Program-made: the position numbers and the translations under genes | Part shown: positions 17,705 to 27,176 of the stretch, one piece after another | Position numbering within the stretch: the stretch's first letter is position 1 | How the letters are laid out: every line of letters begins with the position of its first letter | Source: Jeotgalibacillus sp. S-D1 | GTDB taxonomy: Bacteria; Bacillota; Bacilli; Bacillales; Jeotgalibacillaceae | DNA: 64,000 nucleotides | Assembly: GCF_004358665.1 (NCBI RefSeq) | Contig: NZ_SMZR01000001.1 | Coordinates: 806,001 to 870,000 of the forward strand | Direction: 5' to 3' | The notes under the pieces: model-generated | Database searches by the model: none | What the model saw: only the letters and a program-made list of their open reading frames with translations | What the model was told of the DNA's origin: nothing

Positions 17705-18011
17705 ACGATATTAACCGTAACATGATTAGAAATATAATTCAAACTTCATTCAGGTACTAACATCAAAAGACAAATTTTTAAATTTAGCAGCAGGAATTTA
17801 GAGGAATGATAGTGTTTTATCTGGTAATTTGACAAATATTGTCGCATTTTTTTGGATTTATTTCTATAAAATAGGTATTTAAAGGAAGATCATTGCTAGT
17901 ACAAATTAACTAACTTAAAGTAATGGAGTAAAATACAGCAATTAAATATACTAAAAAACAATACATTATACCTACCTATTCGTTTAAGCTGTATTTTTCG
18001 AGAAATAAAAC
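17705..18011. other. AT-rich gene-free region upstream of opuD
   Basis: About 300 bases with no ORF having a ribosome site, no repeats and no strong hairpin. It probably holds further upstream control sequence for opuD. I cannot identify a specific site. Confidence 0.6.
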
Positions 18012-18048
18012 AAGGCCTCATCTACTGGAATTCAGCAGATGAAGCCTT
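18012..18048 (-). terminator. Terminator after phospholipase-D family gene
   Basis: AAGGCTTCATCTGCTG and CAGTAGATGAGGCCTT pair on the minus strand with two G-U pairs, followed by a T-rich tail. Confidence 0.85.
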
Positions 18049-18052
18049 TTAT

Positions 18053-19489
18053 TTAATAGGTGGTCAAACCTAACAATTTTTGCAAACCATAAACTCCCCG
18101 CTGCCAAAATGTAAGTGTATCCTGGTATTTGGAAACATCCACTGTATATTCTCCGCCATCATTATTCCATAGGTCTTTAAAATAATGGTCGACTTCCGTC
18201 ATAATTGCCGAGTCACCGGGACCTTGAACGACAAGATTATTTTCAAGATTATAATTCACCAGATTTCTTTTAGTGAAATTAGTCGAGCCGCTGATAATTG
18301 TTGAGGTTTCATCGGTTTTTACCAGCATCATTTTCGGATGAAATTGTTCCTCCACTACGTTATACCATCGTACTTTAACTTGATTATCAGTATCTTCAAG
18401 AAGTTCATTAACAACTGGACGGTTAGGTAGACCAGTTTTTTTGTTTCCAAATGCTGTCTCATTTGGATCAAGGATCAGCTGTATATTGACCCCCCGTGTA
18501 GCTGCTTCCTGCAGCGCATTGATTACTTCTCTTTCTGATAAGTAGAACATGGCCATCCATATTTCATCCCCCTTATCAGCAAACTGTATCGCAGCGATGA
18601 TCTGCTCCCAGGTTTTACCTTCAGTTGTATACCGGGCAGTCAATTCACCTTCAGAGATTTCAGAGCCGCTGTAATCAGGCAGCTTTACATTACTGTTGGA
18701 AAAATCGATTACCGCCTGTTCTGTATTAATCATATCCTGAATGATTGGTCCTCCCACTTCAAAGGCCACATTGCTGTGAAATCCGGATTCATTATGAGCA
18801 TTTCCAGAGGATATGAGCGCAGACTGATCCGTAATAAATGCTTTTCTGTGATTGGCTTTCACGTTAGCCATCATAAGATAGGAACGGACCGTCATCTTGG
18901 GTCCATCATCAACAAAAGCATTTCTCACCCAGGTTTGCCCGCTTTGACCGAACCATTGAAGCCCCATACGCCAAGCGGTTGAGAATAATGGAGTTGAATC
19001 CCTCAATGGATCCAGATCTGTCATTACCACATCAATACCGGCCTTTTCCATGGGTTTAAGCCAGTCTCCCTCGTAAGAGTAATAGCCTGTATTTACGGGG
19101 TCAGTAATAAACACAATGGGCATATCAGGATGATTAGCTTTTTTATCGATTAGCTGTTTCATCAGGTTTCCGCTAAGATCCGGATAGCCCTTGTCTTCAT
19201 TCACTCTTCCATCCATTAAAAACATATCAATAATGATAAATTCTTCAGCTTCCGTAATCATTTCTTCCACTCGCGAAAAAATCTCCTGGTCATGCACCTG
19301 CTTTTCACCCTGCAAATAAGTTAAATCGCGAAAAAATTTAACATCCGAGACCTCATATTCTTTACTTTCATAGGAAACCCCATCAGGAATTGGCTTATAC
19401 TGATGGTAAATTAAAATCGAAAAAAAGATAATTAAGAAAAGTAAAATGTACCATCTCTTTTTTTTCCATGGCTTATTTTTAATTAACAA
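18053..19489 (-). CDS. Phospholipase D-family protein (cardiolipin synthase-like), membrane anchored
   Basis: A 478-residue protein with one N-terminal transmembrane helix (about 13-30) after a basic start, and two HKD motifs characteristic of the PLD superfamily: NHRKAFITDQSALISSGN around 230 and FHPKMMLVKTDETSTIISGS around 390. Two HKD motifs form a single active site used for phosphatidyl transfer or hydrolysis. It has only one N-terminal helix and a longer first half than ClsA enzymes, so calling it a cardiolipin synthase is uncertain. It could be an extracytoplasmic phospholipase. It is monocistronic with a terminator. Confidence 0.82.
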   Translation of the reverse strand: MLIKNKPWKKKRWYILLFLIIFFSILIYHQYKPIPDGVSYESKEYEVSDVKFFRDLTYLQGEKQVHDQEIFSRVEEMITEAEEFIIIDMFLMDGRVNEDKGYPDLSGNLMKQLIDKKANHPDMPIVFITDPVNTGYYSYEGDWLKPMEKAGIDVVMTDLDPLRDSTPLFSTAWRMGLQWFGQSGQTWVRNAFVDDGPKMTVRSYLMMANVKANHRKAFITDQSALISSGNAHNESGFHSNVAFEVGGPIIQDMINTEQAVIDFSNSNVKLPDYSGSEISEGELTARYTTEGKTWEQIIAAIQFADKGDEIWMAMFYLSEREVINALQEAATRGVNIQLILDPNETAFGNKKTGLPNRPVVNELLEDTDNQVKVRWYNVVEEQFHPKMMLVKTDETSTIISGSTNFTKRNLVNYNLENNLVVQGPGDSAIMTEVDHYFKDLWNNDGGEYTVDVSKYQDTLTFWQRGVYGLQKLLGLTTY

Positions 19490-19582
19490 ATTGTTTCCTC
19501 CTGCGCAGATGCCGATTTCATTGTTTCATTTTAGTCTTTTCGACACACTTTGACAAGCAGGTAGATCATTTGAATATTGTAA

Positions 19583-20161
19583 TTATTTCCCTAAAGTTTT
19601 AATGTCAGCCACAATTTCTTCTACTGGCACATCGGAAATACCATCATAACTTTTTACCACAGTACCTTCTGGATCAACTAAATAAAAACTTGTACCATGG
19701 ATCACCTGATCTGACTGGGGATCATCCTGCACAATCGCCTGAAAGGAATCTAATGCGAAGTCCGTTATTTCTTCCTGAGAATAACCGGTCAAGAAATCCC
19801 AATTGTCTTCATTAATAGTATATGGTTCCATAAAGTCCTTTAATACTTCTGGAGAATCATTTTCCGGATCTACACTAAACGACAAAATTCTATAATCTGT
19901 AATTCCTTCCTTTTCAATGGCGCTTTGAATTTCTTTCATATTAAATGTCATAGGCGGACAGACTGTATCACAGTTTGTAAATATAAAATTCACCAAAGTG
20001 GGTGTTCCCTTTACATCGTTTAAAGAAACCTTGTCATTTTGCTGATTGGTATACGAAAAATTATTTAATTCCCTTTCCATGTTTCCTTCAAATCCATTTG
20101 CACATGCCGAAAGCATCAAAGTAACCGCAGCTGCAATGAACAGTAATACCTTTTTATTCAT
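19583..20161 (-). CDS. Sco1/SenC-family copper chaperone lipoprotein
   Basis: Delivers copper to or reduces the CuA site of cytochrome c oxidase on the outer face of the membrane (established for B. subtilis YpmQ/BsSco). The 192-residue product has a lipobox LSAC (Cys20), the thioredoxin-fold copper site FTNCDTVCPP (Cys64, Cys68) and the third ligand His155 in QVIHGTSFYLVDPEG. The ATG at 20161 is chosen over an upstream frame extension because of GGAAGGAAGGG. A promoter (TTGTAC-N17-TACGAT, 20208-20236) lies just upstream. It is monocistronic, next to sbcC. Confidence 0.92.
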   Translation of the reverse strand: MNKKVLLFIAAAVTLMLSACANGFEGNMERELNNFSYTNQQNDKVSLNDVKGTPTLVNFIFTNCDTVCPPMTFNMKEIQSAIEKEGITDYRILSFSVDPENDSPEVLKDFMEPYTINEDNWDFLTGYSQEEITDFALDSFQAIVQDDPQSDQVIHGTSFYLVDPEGTVVKSYDGISDVPVEEIVADIKTLGK

Positions 20162-20207
20162 GTAACCCTTCCTTCCGTACTTTTCAAATCTATTCCAGTT
20201 CTTATCC

Positions 20208-20236
20208 ATCGTACAAAAGTTTGATATCATGTACAA
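20208..20236 (-). promoter_or_regulatory. SigA promoter of the sco gene
   Basis: On the minus strand, TTGTAC (20231-20236), 17-base spacer, TACGAT (20208-20213). It is 46 bases from the start codon. Confidence 0.6.
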
Positions 20237-20275
20237 TGGATGAACTTCATGGAAGTTGTAGATTTTGTGACAGGA

Positions 20276-23200
20276 TTACGCTGTAAAGTAGAAGGATGAC
20301 GTACTCCCTGCTTTTGTTGACTCCACTTCAAGCCTTGCATCAATTCGCTCTTTTAATTCCGGAACATGTGAAATCACTCCCACAAGACGTCCGCTGCTTT
20401 GAATATCCATTAGTGATTCAATTGCCTGATCAAGCGATTCAGGATCCAGTGTGCCAAACCCTTCATCAATAAACATTGTCTCAAGTGAAACACCGCCAGC
20501 ATGAGACTGAACCACGTCAGCAAGACCCAAAGCTAAAGATAGCGAGGCCTTAAAAGCTTCTCCTCCAGATAAAGTCTTAACATGTCGTTCCTGGCCTGTA
20601 TACTGATCAAATACCAGCAGTTCAAGACCTCCCTGCGCATTTCCTTTTGATTTATCTTCTTTTCTGAGAAGCTGATATCTACCGGAGGTCATTTTGCTTA
20701 GCCGTTCATTTGCAATTGTTAAAATATCCTCCAGATAAAATGCCAGAACATATCGCTCAAATGTAATTCTCAAGTGATTTTTTCCGTTGGCCATGTCCGA
20801 TAAATGACCGACTAACTCATAATCCTCCTCCAGCTTTTTCGTTTCCTTAATGTTTTCCTCCATTCTTTCAAAAAGGGTTTCATGCCGTTCAATATAAGAT
20901 GACACTTTTTGATATTCTGTTTCCAATTCATTAATCAATTGATCTGCTTCTTTAAGCTGATTCTCAAGAACGGCAATCTCGGGTTTGTCCTGATCTTTTA
21001 ACTCCAGTGTTTTAACTTCCAGCTGCTGTTCTGTCGCATAATATTTTTTTTCAAATTCTGTGAGCTGCTGTTCAATCTCTGACAGCTGTTTGTCATTCAG
21101 CAGTGACTCAACCACCTGACTTTCGCTGGTAAACAAAGATTCTTTCATTACATTTTCCCATTTTTGGCCTGCTTCCTCTGCTCTACCTTTTTCTTTTTCA
21201 CATTCTTCTATTGTTTGATGTAAGCGGTGGGTTATAGCAGATAACTGTTCTTTTAAACCGAATACTTTTTCCTCTGTTTGCGCCAATCGGTTTTCATAAT
21301 GCTGTATTGAAGATGTGATCGTTTTTATTTGCTGCTGATAAAAATCCTTATCTAAATACTTTTCAGGAATATCTGTCTTAAGTCGTTTTAGTTGCCCATT
21401 CATTTCAACATATTGTTCTCTTTTCCTTTGCACACTTATCGTCATTAAACCAATTTGCTCTTCAACAGCAGCTAAATCCCGGTCAAGCTCCTCCTTTTTG
21501 GAGTTCAGCATTTGTTCTTCTGAAATGGCCTGTGTCATCTTTCCAATATTTTCTTCTATTTCCTTTATGTTTTGGCTGAGTTTATTGTGGAGGTGACTTA
21601 ACTGATTCCACTTAAATGACAAATGGCCTCTTTCCAGTTCGACCGTAAGCTCCTCCTTATCCTGCATTAGTTCACTGAGTCTTTCATTTTTTTGTTTCAG
21701 CTCAAGTAATAGCCGGTCTCGCTCCAAGACGGCTGTTTGAAGATCTTGCGCACCTTTTGCTGCTTCATCTTCAGAAACAGAATGAACCTCCTCCCTTATT
21801 GGATTTGGATGATCAGTTGAACCGCACACTGCGCAAGGTTCACCAGGCTTAAGATTATGTGAAAGATAGAGTGCCTGTGAGGCCATATACTGCTGATCAA
21901 GCCTTTTTTTCGTTTCGGTGGCCTGATCCACTTTTGATTCCAACTGCTGTTGATGCTTCTCAATCTGAACCAGGTTTTCTTTCTGTGAAAAAATTTGCTG
22001 GTCGAGTCTAACTGCGCGATTGATTGTTTGCAAACGGTATCGGCTTGATTCAACTAGCTGCTTTTGTTCAGATAATTTAACTTTTGCATCCTGGAGCGCA
22101 GCTGTCTTTTGGCCGATATCCGACAGTTTTTTTAGGAGCTTTTCTTTATTTTCTTCAAATTCATTAAGTGATTTTTTTTCTTTAATTCCTTCGCTCTGAA
22201 TTGAAGACAGCCATTTCTCAATTTCCGTTTTTTCTGTGATTTTTTTCTCGAGAACAGACATTTCCCTCAGTTCCTGCTTTTGGGCCTCATATTCCTCCTT
22301 TGCGTTTTTAAGCTCCTGTAATTCATTCATTCCTTTTTCGAGATTTTCCTGTGCAATAACTTTTGTGTTTTTAAATGATTCTATATCTGACTCTCTTTTG
22401 TTGACCAATTGTTTTCTTTCGTCAAAATCAATTTTAGCCGGCCATATTTTTTCCGCCTTTTTTGCCCGTTCTTTTTTGTTTTTCAATTGGGATACTTTAT
22501 CCAGCTGGCTTGTTAAATAGTTATACGTCTCCTTTAATTCTTCAAGCTGCTTAAAGGCTTTATGGATATATGATGCGCGTTCGATTTCCTGTATAAGCCG
22601 GTCTTTTTTGGACCTGTTGATCAATAGATTATTTTCTATTTTTGATTTTTCATTACTCTGAGTTGCTACTAAGTTTTTAGCTAGCGATATCAGTTTATTT
22701 TCCTGCAATGTTTCTTCCAACAGAAGATCTTGCAGCTCTTTTTCGTCAAGTGGTTCAATAGACCCAATCCACTTATACCTCTCTTGTCTTGCATGAATGA
22801 CATTGTTTCGCAATGACACAGCTTCATCCTTCAGCTGTTCCTGGAATTTTGTGTAAATATCTGTATGGAATAGTTTTTGAAGAATCTGTTCTTTATCTTT
22901 GCTGTCAGAAGTAAGCAGTTTTCTAAATTCACCTTGCGGAATCATTAAGATTTGTTTAAATTGATGAAAATCCAACTGCATGATTTCACGAATTTTTTCT
23001 TCAACCTCTCTCACATTTCCCGCTAGTAATTGTTCTTTCCCGTCAATAACAGCATAAAGCTCTGCTTTTGTATTAATAGTGGTATAACCGTCTCCACGGG
23101 CTTTTCTCTTTTCCTGCTGCGGTGAACGGATAATTTTATAGATGCTGTTTTTTAAACTGAATTCAAGTGACACCTCTGTTGGAAGGAAAGGATCGGCAAA

Positions 23201-23407
23201 CTGGCTTCTTAAGTCGGTGCCAGTTCGCTCTTCTCCACTTGTTTTGCCGTATATAGCAAATGCAATGCCATCAAAAATAGTTGTTTTGCCTGAACCGGTT
23301 TTACCGGATATAACAAACATTGTCCGATTCTCAAGCTGTCTGAAATCTATCGTTTCAACCTTTGCGTACGGCCCAAAGGCCTGCATTTTCAATTCGATCG
23401 GCTTCAT
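20276..23407 (-). CDS. sbcC: Nuclease complex ATPase SbcC (Rad50 family)
   Basis: ATPase half of the SbcCD nuclease, which processes hairpins and blocked double-strand ends. The 1043-residue protein has Walker A GKTGSGKT at 35-42, a long coiled coil of Glu/Lys/Gln-rich heptads interrupted near residue 525 by the zinc hook CAVCG, a second coiled coil, then the signature LSGGEAF near 945 and Walker B TMFIDEGFGTLD near 975. The ATG follows the sbcD stop by 2 bases, giving a coupled sbcDC operon. Full length for the family, with no visible damage. Confidence 0.96.
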   Translation of the reverse strand: MKPIELKMQAFGPYAKVETIDFRQLENRTMFVISGKTGSGKTTIFDGIAFAIYGKTSGEERTGTDLRSQFADPFLPTEVSLEFSLKNSIYKIIRSPQQEKRKARGDGYTTINTKAELYAVIDGKEQLLAGNVREVEEKIREIMQLDFHQFKQILMIPQGEFRKLLTSDSKDKEQILQKLFHTDIYTKFQEQLKDEAVSLRNNVIHARQERYKWIGSIEPLDEKELQDLLLEETLQENKLISLAKNLVATQSNEKSKIENNLLINRSKKDRLIQEIERASYIHKAFKQLEELKETYNYLTSQLDKVSQLKNKKERAKKAEKIWPAKIDFDERKQLVNKRESDIESFKNTKVIAQENLEKGMNELQELKNAKEEYEAQKQELREMSVLEKKITEKTEIEKWLSSIQSEGIKEKKSLNEFEENKEKLLKKLSDIGQKTAALQDAKVKLSEQKQLVESSRYRLQTINRAVRLDQQIFSQKENLVQIEKHQQQLESKVDQATETKKRLDQQYMASQALYLSHNLKPGEPCAVCGSTDHPNPIREEVHSVSEDEAAKGAQDLQTAVLERDRLLLELKQKNERLSELMQDKEELTVELERGHLSFKWNQLSHLHNKLSQNIKEIEENIGKMTQAISEEQMLNSKKEELDRDLAAVEEQIGLMTISVQRKREQYVEMNGQLKRLKTDIPEKYLDKDFYQQQIKTITSSIQHYENRLAQTEEKVFGLKEQLSAITHRLHQTIEECEKEKGRAEEAGQKWENVMKESLFTSESQVVESLLNDKQLSEIEQQLTEFEKKYYATEQQLEVKTLELKDQDKPEIAVLENQLKEADQLINELETEYQKVSSYIERHETLFERMEENIKETKKLEEDYELVGHLSDMANGKNHLRITFERYVLAFYLEDILTIANERLSKMTSGRYQLLRKEDKSKGNAQGGLELLVFDQYTGQERHVKTLSGGEAFKASLSLALGLADVVQSHAGGVSLETMFIDEGFGTLDPESLDQAIESLMDIQSSGRLVGVISHVPELKERIDARLEVESTKAGSTSSFYFTA

Positions 23408-23409
23408 AA

Positions 23410-24549
23410 TTAATCTACCTTTCCTTTAATATGATGAATGGTTGACATAATTTTTTGCTCTTTTTCATCTGACCAATTTGTTGTCGTTACCTGTTCGTAA
23501 AATCGTTTAAACAAATCAATATCTGAGTTGTTTTTTGATATCACAGTGGATGATTTAATTTTTCTTTTTTGATCACGCTGTGCAGATTTTCGCTCCAAAT
23601 GAAGGATATTAGGATATACCTGTCTAAGCTGATTCATTGGATCGATAAGTGCGCCATCATCAAGCAAGGTGATTTTCAGATAGTCGTCCAGCTTTTGCAA
23701 ATCATAAAATGCTGGATCCATCAGCTCGTCAAGATACCCTTCGATTTCTCTCATATCACGCTTTGCTTTTAACGGCTCCTCTCTGACACTGGCGAAACCT
23801 TGTTGATTAATCTCTACAATTTTAACCACTTTGCGCTGCTTCGCTTCTGAAAAAGAATACTTCATAAGTGAGCCAGAATAATGAATTGTGTCATGCCTAA
23901 TTGCATCTGGACTGTGTAAATGACCTAGGGCAGTATAATTAAATGGGGTAAAAAGTTCCCCTCCTACACAGCCTGATCCTCCAACAGACAGTGTTCGTTC
24001 AGAGTCTGTGGTTTTTCCTCCCAATACAAAAGCATGTCCCACAAAAACATTGGGTACAGACGTATCCATTTCATTGGTTATGTGCTCGATTAACACCTTC
24101 ATCGCTTCATGGTGAGAAGTAATAGTGCTGCCATTAAAAATTTCACGGATAGGTCCTGGTTCAGAAAATGGCACTGTATGAAAGTGCACCCCTTTAATTT
24201 CGATGATGTCCTTAGCCGGCTGCCATCTGCCCTTCATAAATAAATTGGACCGCTGATACCATGACGAACCAAAAGCCAGCCGGTCAGCACTGTCATGGTT
24301 GCCTGATATCGCAATGATTGGTGTATTAAGCTCGGTATTTATTTTGTGAAGAGTATCATTTAATAAATTTACAGCCTCGGTGGGCGGAACTGAACGGTCA
24401 TATAAGTCACCTGCGATAATCAATGCATCAGGTTTTTCCTTTTTTATGATCTCAATCAATTCCTGAAGCACCTCTCGCTGGTCTTCTGTCATGTAAACAC
24501 CGTGTACAAGTTTCCCAAGATGCCAGTCGGCAGTATGTATGAACTTCAT
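23410..24549 (-). CDS. sbcD: Nuclease SbcD (Mre11 family)
   Basis: Mn-dependent 3'-5' exo/endonuclease partner of SbcC. It has about 379 residues and all calcineurin-like phosphoesterase motifs: TADWHLGK near the N-terminus, AGDLYDRS, ISGNHDSADR, VGHAFVLGG and YTALGHLHSPD. I chose the ATG at 24549 (MKFIHTADWH) because GAGGAA lies 7 bases upstream; five extra codons upstream are possible. It is the first gene of sbcDC. Confidence 0.96.
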   Translation of the reverse strand: MKFIHTADWHLGKLVHGVYMTEDQREVLQELIEIIKKEKPDALIIAGDLYDRSVPPTEAVNLLNDTLHKINTELNTPIIAISGNHDSADRLAFGSSWYQRSNLFMKGRWQPAKDIIEIKGVHFHTVPFSEPGPIREIFNGSTITSHHEAMKVLIEHITNEMDTSVPNVFVGHAFVLGGKTTDSERTLSVGGSGCVGGELFTPFNYTALGHLHSPDAIRHDTIHYSGSLMKYSFSEAKQRKVVKIVEINQQGFASVREEPLKAKRDMREIEGYLDELMDPAFYDLQKLDDYLKITLLDDGALIDPMNQLRQVYPNILHLERKSAQRDQKRKIKSSTVISKNNSDIDLFKRFYEQVTTTNWSDEKEQKIMSTIHHIKGKVD

Positions 24550-24785
24550 TTGTTTATTCCTCATTTCTCAAGATTCATTGTTGATAGTATATCAAATGTT
24601 TACATTATCTTTCTCTTAAACACCTTAACTGCCTTATTGCCAGAAGCTCGATTCTGAATGAAGAAGGAATTATTGTTTTTAATGATTTTTTATCATGATA
24701 TCCGTATAAAAATTCATACTTTAGGCGGATGTATTATTTTTAATTTTCAGATAACATTGAGATACATTGAAAGGAGGGACGCTGT

Positions 24786-24935
24786 ATGCGTAAAATTGAA
24801 GATGGATTTATTGATGAATTGGAACAAAAAGCAGATGATTATGTGACTGTGACGGCGGACGACTTAAACTTCTATAACATTCGTCGCGAGAATTTACACC
24901 AGCTCGTTTCCCTCGGGTATAAAAAAATTGAGTAA
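24786..24935 (+). CDS. Small acidic protein of unknown function, 49 residues
   Basis: An ORF of 49 residues starting MRKIEDGFIDELEQKADDYV and ending SLGYKKIE, with an excellent ribosome site AAAGGAGG 8 bases upstream and a strong terminator 28 bases downstream. The middle TVTADDLNFYNIRRENLHQL is predicted helical. No cysteine, no membrane segment. I do not recognise a characterised family. It stands alone between sbcD (divergent) and yneK. The combination of ribosome site and terminator makes a real gene likely. Confidence 0.75.
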   Translation: MRKIEDGFIDELEQKADDYVTVTADDLNFYNIRRENLHQLVSLGYKKIE

Positions 24936-24962
24936 TTACGGCCTTCGGATGATAAATGGATG

Positions 24963-24997
24963 AAAAGGACCAGCATAAAATTGTTTGGTCCTTTTTT
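24963..24997 (+). terminator. Terminator after the 49-aa gene
   Basis: AAAAGGACCA (24963-24972) and TGGTCCTTTT (24986-24995) with a 13-base loop, then T residues. Confidence 0.85.
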
Positions 24998-25039
24998 AGT
25001 GGAAAAACAAGTCGGTTTTGTGTCTCATCCATCAACATC

Positions 25040-25068
25040 TTGCCGATTGCCAGCGCCTCCTATATAAT
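25040..25068 (+). promoter_or_regulatory. SigA promoter of yneK
   Basis: TTGCCG (25040-25045), 17-base spacer, TATAAT (25063-25068). It lies 36 bases before the yneK ATG. Confidence 0.7.
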
Positions 25069-25104
25069 AGAAGCAACAATAAGGTAAACGTTGAGGTGAA
25101 TACC

Positions 25105-25533
25105 ATGCTTGATGGCTGGTTTTTATGGTTTATTCTGTTTTGGATTGTAGTGCTTATCTCTTTATTTGCTATTGGCGGATTTTTTATGTTTCGCAAATTT
25201 CTTAAGCGCATGCCTAAACAGGATGGAAAGTCTGATTTAGACTGGGAAGAACATTATGTCAAAGAAACGGTCCACTTATGGGATAAAAAAGAACTTTTAC
25301 TCCTTGAAGACCTCGTCAGTCCCGTCCCTGAATTATTCAGAGATGTTGCTAAACAAAAAATAGCCGGTAAGATCGGCGAACTTGCTGTAAGAGAAAAAGC
25401 CGAAACAATCGATTTGGATTTAGTTATCAGGGGCTATATTGTCGCTACCCCCAAACGCGATCACAAGTTTTTAAGAAAAAAAATGAGCGATTTGAATATT
25501 GACCTTCAGCCATACGAGGACTTATTCGCATAA
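25105..25533 (+). CDS. yneK: DUF2621 membrane protein YneK
   Basis: A 142-residue protein with one N-terminal transmembrane helix (about residues 6-26) followed by a soluble domain rich in charged residues. The latter part (VPELFRDVAKQKIAGKIG, then VIRGYIVATPKRDHKFLRKK) resembles the helical domain of protochlorophyllide-reductase-like DUF2621/PCP_red proteins. The function is not known. In B. subtilis yneK follows ccdC; here it converges on ccdC and shares a bidirectional terminator with it. GAGGTG precedes the ATG at 25105. Confidence 0.85.
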   Translation: MLDGWFLWFILFWIVVLISLFAIGGFFMFRKFLKRMPKQDGKSDLDWEEHYVKETVHLWDKKELLLLEDLVSPVPELFRDVAKQKIAGKIGELAVREKAETIDLDLVIRGYIVATPKRDHKFLRKKMSDLNIDLQPYEDLFA

Positions 25534-25569
25534 AAAAACAATCCCCTTAATTGGAGATTGTTTTTTTAT
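25533..25569. terminator. Bidirectional terminator between yneK and ccdC
   Basis: CATAAAAAAACAATC and GATTGTTTTTTTATG form a near-perfect palindrome with runs of A and T on either side. It overlaps the ends of both genes. Confidence 0.88.
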
Positions 25570-26048
25570 GCGAATTGTGAAGCTGCCTTTCCCCTGACAC
25601 TGACAAGCTTACGATACTGCAAATACATTGAGATTCTCCATGGAACAATCATACCAAAAGCCAGTATCCAAAACATACCGCTTAATGCTCCGACATCGAT
25701 CGTAGAGCTGAGAACCAGCTTCATAATAATTCGAATAACCAGAAGTCCAATCAGGATAAAAGGAAAAGCTTTTGAAGGCTTCATGAATATTCCTTCTTCA
25801 CGTTCTTCGAAATTAGACGTTTTTATTAACACAATAGAAAAAATCATTCCTACCAGTAAAGCTTCTGTTAATTCGAGCGGCGTTACACGGAAAAAAGGAA
25901 AAATGAACATTAATGCCCCAGTACTCATAAACAAAGGGGGCAAAATTATTTTTTTTGCTGAAACAGGCCGTCTAGCCGCCTTCATTCGTATCATTAAAAC
26001 AACTGAACCCATAATGACCGCAGCAATGGTTGACCAGATGACTGGCAT
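25566..26048 (-). CDS. ccdC: Cytochrome c biogenesis-associated membrane protein CcdC
   Basis: A 160-residue polytopic membrane protein with about five transmembrane segments, matching the CcdC/YneJ (DUF1453) family: IRMKAARRPVSAKKIILPP near residue 20, then SNFEEREEGIFMKPSKAF and a C-terminal RISMYLQYRKL. In B. subtilis ccdC sits in the ccdA region but was not essential for cytochrome c synthesis. The ATG at 26048 has GGTGGAG upstream; the frame is open a further 34 codons without a good start. A ccdA terminator separates it from ccdA. Confidence 0.88.
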   Translation of the reverse strand: MPVIWSTIAAVIMGSVVLMIRMKAARRPVSAKKIILPPLFMSTGALMFIFPFFRVTPLELTEALLVGMIFSIVLIKTSNFEEREEGIFMKPSKAFPFILIGLLVIRIIMKLVLSSTIDVGALSGMFWILAFGMIVPWRISMYLQYRKLVSVRGKAASQFA

Positions 26049-26136
26049 GTAAACTCCACCTCTATATCTTAATAAAGCTATTATATATAAAATTGTCCAC
26101 TTTGTAAAAACAGAATTTACGGTTTCCATTACAAAG

Positions 26137-26167
26137 AAAAACCGGTTCAATAGAGAACCGGTTTTTT
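26137..26167 (-). terminator. Terminator after ccdA
   Basis: AAAACCGGTTC and GAACCGGTTTT stem with a 6-base loop and T-run on both sides. It implies that ccdC is transcribed separately or by readthrough. Confidence 0.9.
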
Positions 26168-26177
26168 ACTCATGCGT

Positions 26178-26885
26178 TCAAAAACCTTGAAAATCTCCAA
26201 ATATCGGACTTAATAATCGAATGATATGGAATAATCCGTCGAAAAATAAAAGAATTCCCATGGCGATCATAATCCATCCACCTGTTTTCATAATCTTTCT
26301 GCTGTTCCGTTTTACCCAATTTAAGCGCCCGAGGAAAAAAGATAATACAAAGAACGGGATCGCAAAACCTAAAAAATAAGACAGCATATAAATCATTCCG
26401 GAGCCCGGATTACTGGCTGTTAAGGCAATGACCGCACCTAATATCGGTCCCATGCAGGGTGTCCAGCCAGCAGCAAAAGCCAAGCCAATTAACGATGATC
26501 CAAGGTATCCTGAAGGCCGGCTCTTAAATTCATACCTGCGCTCTTTCATCATAAATTCAGGTGAAAAGATTCCAACGGTCATCAGACCGAATATAACAAT
26601 TAAGATTGCTCCAAGCTGCCTGATCGGATCCTTGTAGGTAACATAAAATTCGCCAACCCAGGTAGTTGCAAAGCCAAGCGCTATAAAAATTAACGAGAAA
26701 CCTAAAAGAAAAAACATCGTATGGAGAAGGCTTTGCTTTTGCATCATGCCATTTTCCCTGGACAAATCTTTTACCGACATGCCTGTTATGTAGGATAAGA
26801 AAGCTGGGTATAATGGTAAAACACATGGAGAAATAAAACTTAAAAACCCAGCAGCAAAAGCTAAAAAGATATTTATATCGGTCAA
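26178..26885 (-). CDS. ccdA: Thiol-disulfide transporter CcdA
   Basis: Membrane protein that carries reducing equivalents from cytosolic thioredoxin to extracytoplasmic thiol-disulfide proteins for cytochrome c maturation and spore cortex synthesis. It has 235 residues, six transmembrane segments and two redox cysteines in the family contexts SPCVLPLYP (Cys21) and [11 protein letters not shown] (Cys144). Start [10 protein letters not shown] follows AGGAGGAATAATC. No ccdB (yneI) gene lies between it and ccdC. Confidence 0.95.
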   Translation of the reverse strand: MTDINIFLAFAAGFLSFISPCVLPLYPAFLSYITGMSVKDLSRENGMMQKQSLLHTMFFLLGFSLIFIALGFATTWVGEFYVTYKDPIRQLGAILIVIFGLMTVGIFSPEFMMKERRYEFKSRPSGYLGSSLIGLAFAAGWTPCMGPILGAVIALTASNPGSGMIYMLSYFLGFAIPFFVLSFFLGRLNWVKRNSRKIMKTGGWIMIAMGILLFFDGLFHIIRLLSPIFGDFQGF

Positions 26886-27071
26886 GATTATTCCTCCTAA
26901 AAAATTTTCTTTCCAATGTAACTGTACGCTATTCCTATTTTATCAGACATTGCCCCTGATTAGCACTAGACCACTTCAGAACATTTTGTGACAGTCAGTT
27001 TTCCAATTACTTACTTCCATAAATGGAAATTGTCATAATCGAAAAAAATTTCTCATCTGCGCAATTTTGTT

Positions 27072-27100
27072 TTGAAATCTACCAGATTCTTTTGTATACT
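27072..27100 (+). promoter_or_regulatory. SigA promoter of ynzD
   Basis: TTGAAA (27072-27077), exact 17-base spacer, TATACT (27095-27100), 76 bases before the start codon. Confidence 0.75.
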
Positions 27101-27176
27101 AGACTACAAGTTACAGGAATGACAAAAACTGTATGAGTGATTGAACAGTTAATTACTCATCGAAAGGACAACCTAT

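Noticed and set aside
25558-26052. A 164-residue open frame on the plus strand
   Set aside because: It is antisense to ccdC, which has a clear family match and ribosome site.
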